Shown here: positions 4,367 to 6,817 of the stretch, piece by piece
Layout of the letters: each line of letters opens with the position of its first letter
Position numbering within the stretch: the first letter of the stretch is position 1
Program-made: the position numbers and the translations under genes
Assembly: GCA_003541445.1 (NCBI GenBank)
Contig: DPMO01000129.1
Span: 1-6,817, forward strand
Reading direction: 5' to 3'
DNA: 6,817 bases
DNA from: Clostridiales bacterium
GTDB taxonomy: Bacteria; Bacillota; Sulfobacillia; UBA995; UBA9673
Notes under the pieces: generated by a model
The model's input: only the letters and a program-made list of their open reading frames with translations
Databases searched by the model: none
Told to the model about the DNA's origin: nothing

Positions 4367-6817
4367 CTACCGGTTCCCGGCCGCGGGCCTCGTCCGCGCC
4401 TGCTCCCCCCGCGCCTCCAGCTCCCACTGCATGGCCCAGACCGCCAGGGGCCGCATGTAACCGATGGCCCGGTAGACCCCGTCGACGTCGATGGCCTCCG
4501 GGGTCTGGAACCAGAGGGGGAAGTCCCGGTAGACGGAGAGGTAGACACCGCGGGCGGTGGCGAAGGCCTCCTCCCTCATCCCCTCCTGGAGCATCGCCGC
4601 GGCCAGGCTGAAAGTGGTCCCCGTCCAGACCTCGGCCGACTGCATGCACGTGCGGTCGGGCCGGCCGTCGGGGCGCATCCCGTTCACGGCCCCCCGCTCG
4701 CCCGGCGCCCCTGCGGGCGGGTCGCCCCGCCGCCCGCGTCCACCGCCCCGCCAGCCCATGACGTTGAGGGCGAACACCTTGCGGAGGACCGACCGGGCGT
4801 GCTCGCTCGGCACCACCCCGGGGAGCCCGGAGGCCCTGGTGAACCAGTGGCCGGCGAGCTGGTCGGCCATGACGCTGTCGCTGTGAGGGCCGCCGGAGGC
4901 GTCGTAGAGGTAGTACTCGCCGTTCCAGAGGCTCTCCTCGTAGGCCTCGCGGGCGCGCGCGAACAGGCCCTCCCACTCAGCCGCCTTCTCCTCACGACCC
5001 GCGGCCCGCGCGAGGGCAGCGCCCGCCTCGAGGCAGGCCAGCCAGAGTCCTCCCGTGTAGGCGCTGGGGCCGCGGGCCGACCAGACGTCGTAGGTCTGGT
5101 CGGGGTAGCCTTCGTTCTCGATGAGCCCGTCGCCGTCGCGGTCGAAGCGGAGCATGTAGTCCACGGCCTTCTCGACGGCCGGCCACACGTCCGCGAGGAA
5201 GGCCCCGTCTCCCGAAAGGACCCAGTCGCGGTGGACCTGGAGCACGAACTTGGGGTTGAGGTCCTTCCAGCGGCTCACGTCCTGGGCGTCGTAGGCGTTG
5301 ACGAGGCGCCACGGGTCCTCGGACGGGGACCCCAGGTCGTGAGGGACGACCCCGGCCACCTTCCGGGGGGCCCGCCTGCCGGAGAAGAGGTAGGTCACCG
5401 TCTCGGGGTGCTCGAGCCCGACGGCCCGGGCGAAGTCGCGCTGGAGGGAGAGCTCCAGCTCCGGCCAGAGCATGGCCAGGGCGAACGACGCCGAGAAGTG
5501 CACGTCGTAGGTGTTGTACATCAGGTACTCGTGGCTCTCGAGGTAGGCGAAGTGGCCTATGTCGGGCTCGGGGAGGAACTCGGCGGCCGGGCCGCCGCCG
5601 GTCTCCGGGCGGCCCGCGGTCCAGACGGTGCCGCCGTCGACGAGGTAGTAGGTCTCGTTGAAGAGGAGGCTCTTGTACCAGTCGGGCAGCCCCGGGTCCC
5701 CGAGAACCGGCCCCTGCCAGGCCTCGATGGCCGCCTCCCATTCGGCGAGGCGCAGCACGGCGTCCCGGGCCAGGGCCGCGGCCGCCTTCCCGTCCCTCCC
5801 GTAGAAGCGGGTGTACCGCCTGTACCACCCCGTCCCGAGGCCGAACCGGGCCACGGGCATGTCCCAGGCCAGGACGAAGACCAGCTCGCGCGCGTCCCCG
5901 GGCGGCACGACCGTCCGGGCGCACACGGCGGCCCCGATGGCCTCCCCCGGGCGGGAGGGACCGGTCTCCCCTCCCCCCTTCACTTCCCCCTCGGCTTCCC
6001 GCTCGGCTCGCCCCTCCGCTTCGCCCTCCGCTTCCCTGTCCGCGCTTCTGCCGCCCCCGAGGCGACCGTGAGCGGCGAACTCGCGCCAGAGGTCCAGAGC
6101 CGTGAAGGAACCGTCAGGCCGGCGGGTGCAGACCGTGAAGCGAGGGCGCGCCGTCACCTCCACCCCGTCCCCCGCCACCGCCGCCACGGCGAAGGTCAGC
6201 GGGTCCTCGTACACCACCCGGTCCTTCCGGCCCTCCCCCGGCCGGGGCACCTTCGCCTGGCGGTGGCGGTGCTCAAGGCAGACGCCGAGGACCTCCCTCC
6301 CGCCCGCCGGCTCCCGGAAGAGGCGGTTCCGGTGGCCCCCGGCGAGGTCGTTGGGGCCGCCCGTCCCGTTCTGGAAGGAGAACATGAGGGCGACCTCGGC
6401 CTCGGTCGGGCCCGCGTTCTCGACCGTCCAGACGAAGGCGGCCACCGGGAGGCTCGAGTCGCGGTAGTCGTGCGGGATGACCGGCGACACCTGACGGCAG
6501 GTCAGCCTCAGGCCCGGGACGGGCTCCTCATAGACGGTCCAGGCCCGCGGGAAAAGGGCGTGGTAGGTGGCCTTCGTCTCGTCCAGGGCCCAGTTCCAGG
6601 CCCAGAGACCGGCGTCTCCCGCCCGGCCGGGAAGGGCTGCCCTGCCGGCACGGACCGCCCGGCCGCGACCGCCTCCGCCGCCGGACACCCCGTCGGGGCG
6701 GGGCGCCAGGACGAGGGCCTGCGTCCCGTCTGCGTCACCCGCTGCCCTGCCCGTGCCGTCGGCCTCCACATCCGGGCCCGCCGCTCCCTTCCGACGGACC
6801 CATAGCGAGAACTGGTC
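4367..6817 (-). CDS. GH116 beta-glucosidase / GBA2-type non-lysosomal glucosylceramidase (5' partial)
   Basis: The frame is open to the right edge, giving 816 visible residues (numbered from codon 6817-6815). The GTG at 6769 is internal, because the 16 codons before it (DQFSLWVRRKG...) continue in frame; the family's N-terminal part lies outside the window. The catalytic domain matches human GBA2 motifs closely: FAYLESHEYLMYNTYDVHF, VIPHD-like VVPHDLG, NPKFVLQVHRDW, DGDGLIENEGYPDQTYDVW, GAVNGMRPDG, FQTPEA and YMRPLAVWAMQ. E427 (YLES) and D577 (QTYD) align with nucleophile E527 and acid/base D677 of GBA2, with the same 150-residue spacing. It should hydrolyse beta-glucosides such as glucosylceramide or oligosaccharides, with retention. 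Oddities are three low-complexity insertions (6608-6694, 5954-6052, 4697-4753) and Ser in place of the usual Tyr after DVHF. It sits upstream of the DUF6884-like gene on the same strand. Confidence 0.93.
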   Translation of the reverse strand, partial: DQFSLWVRRKGAAGPDVEADGTGRAAGDADGTQALVLAPRPDGVSGGGGGRGRAVRAGRAALPGRAGDAGLWAWNWALDETKATYHALFPRAWTVYEEPVPGLRLTCRQVSPVIPHDYRDSSLPVAAFVWTVENAGPTEAEVALMFSFQNGTGGPNDLAGGHRNRLFREPAGGREVLGVCLEHRHRQAKVPRPGEGRKDRVVYEDPLTFAVAAVAGDGVEVTARPRFTVCTRRPDGSFTALDLWREFAAHGRLGGGRSADREAEGEAEGRAEREAEGEVKGGGETGPSRPGEAIGAAVCARTVVPPGDARELVFVLAWDMPVARFGLGTGWYRRYTRFYGRDGKAAAALARDAVLRLAEWEAAIEAWQGPVLGDPGLPDWYKSLLFNETYYLVDGGTVWTAGRPETGGGPAAEFLPEPDIGHFAYLESHEYLMYNTYDVHFSASFALAMLWPELELSLQRDFARAVGLEHPETVTYLFSGRRAPRKVAGVVPHDLGSPSEDPWRLVNAYDAQDVSRWKDLNPKFVLQVHRDWVLSGDGAFLADVWPAVEKAVDYMLRFDRDGDGLIENEGYPDQTYDVWSARGPSAYTGGLWLACLEAGAALARAAGREEKAAEWEGLFARAREAYEESLWNGEYYLYDASGGPHSDSVMADQLAGHWFTRASGLPGVVPSEHARSVLRKVFALNVMGWRGGGRGRRGDPPAGAPGERGAVNGMRPDGRPDRTCMQSAEVWTGTTFSLAAAMLQEGMREEAFATARGVYLSVYRDFPLWFQTPEAIDVDGVYRAIGYMRPLAVWAMQWELEARGEQARTRPAAGNR
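5988..6035. repeat. Imperfect 12-bp tandem repeat inside the GH116 gene
   Basis: Four consecutive 12-base units (5988-5999, 6000-6011, 6012-6023, 6024-6035; consensus CCCTCSGCTTCS) read on the minus strand as a four-residue repeat, [G/R][E/R]AE, giving a highly charged linker (REAEGEAEGRAEREAE). The 12-base unit keeps the frame when copies are gained or lost, so length may vary between strains through slippage. Confidence 0.75.

Noticed and set aside
3181..4611. A 476-codon plus-strand open frame opposite the DUF6884/GIY-YIG genes
   Set aside because: Composition is Arg/Pro/Gly-rich with a low-complexity C-terminus and no domain; the minus-strand frames have SDs, sensible starts and protein-like motifs.
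6767..6769. GTG 6769 as the start of the GH116 protein
   Set aside because: The frame continues upstream to the window edge with family-like residues (QFSLWVR), and the protein would otherwise lack its N-terminal region; the gene is simply cut by the window.
4055..6805. A very long plus-strand open frame (916 codons) opposite GH116 and part of the DUF6884-like gene
   Set aside because: It is rich in Pro, Gly, Arg, Val and Glu with no recognisable domain and lies antisense to a gene with unmistakable GH116 motifs; GC-rich genes commonly leave an antisense frame free of stops.
1..6817. CRISPR array, tRNA, rRNA, riboswitch, IS element or att sites
   Set aside because: I saw no regularly spaced repeats with unique spacers, no tRNA-like cloverleaf or CCA end, no transposase motif, and no long terminal inverted or direct repeats flanking the low-GC segment.

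Overview
The window is GC-rich DNA, about 70% by hand count of sample lines in most of its genes, but nearer 50-55% across one gene. Genes are bacterial in style: closely packed, with purine-rich Shine-Dalgarno (SD) sequences and frequent GTG starts. Strong GGAGG-type SDs plus high GC would fit a GC-rich Firmicutes-type lineage or an actinobacterium-like genome. I cannot assign a taxon from this sequence alone, and no rRNA or tRNA gene is present.

Layout. The left edge holds the last 36 codons of a probable alpha/beta hydrolase. Next is a roughly 210-base GC-rich spacer with strong potential secondary structure, then two plus-strand genes for metal-binding enzymes: an MBL-fold hydrolase with a C-terminal helical/winged-helix region, and a DinB-family four-helix-bundle protein. 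A compositionally different segment follows, holding a gene remnant of about 32 codons whose stop overlaps the GTG start of a HhH-GPD DNA glycosylase/AP lyase with a complete [4Fe-4S] cysteine loop. Facing it on the minus strand is a two-gene unit: a DUF6884-like protein, then a divergent GIY-YIG-like protein. The right third is a large GH116 beta-glucosidase/GBA2-type glucosylceramidase on the minus strand. Its 5' end runs off the right edge in an open frame.

How the genes fit together. MBL and DinB look like ordinary housekeeping or accessory enzymes, and GH116 is carbohydrate/glycolipid metabolism. The most interesting part is 1840-4299. It holds a likely acquired Fe-S glycosylase beside the end of a lost partner gene, convergent with a DUF6884-like/GIY-YIG-like pair. 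All three intact products plausibly act on nucleic acid, so this may be a small, undescribed DNA repair, modification or defence module. That is an inference from domain content and adjacency, and chance neighbourhood is not excluded. No CRISPR array, insertion sequence, tRNA, rRNA, riboswitch or attachment site was recognised.
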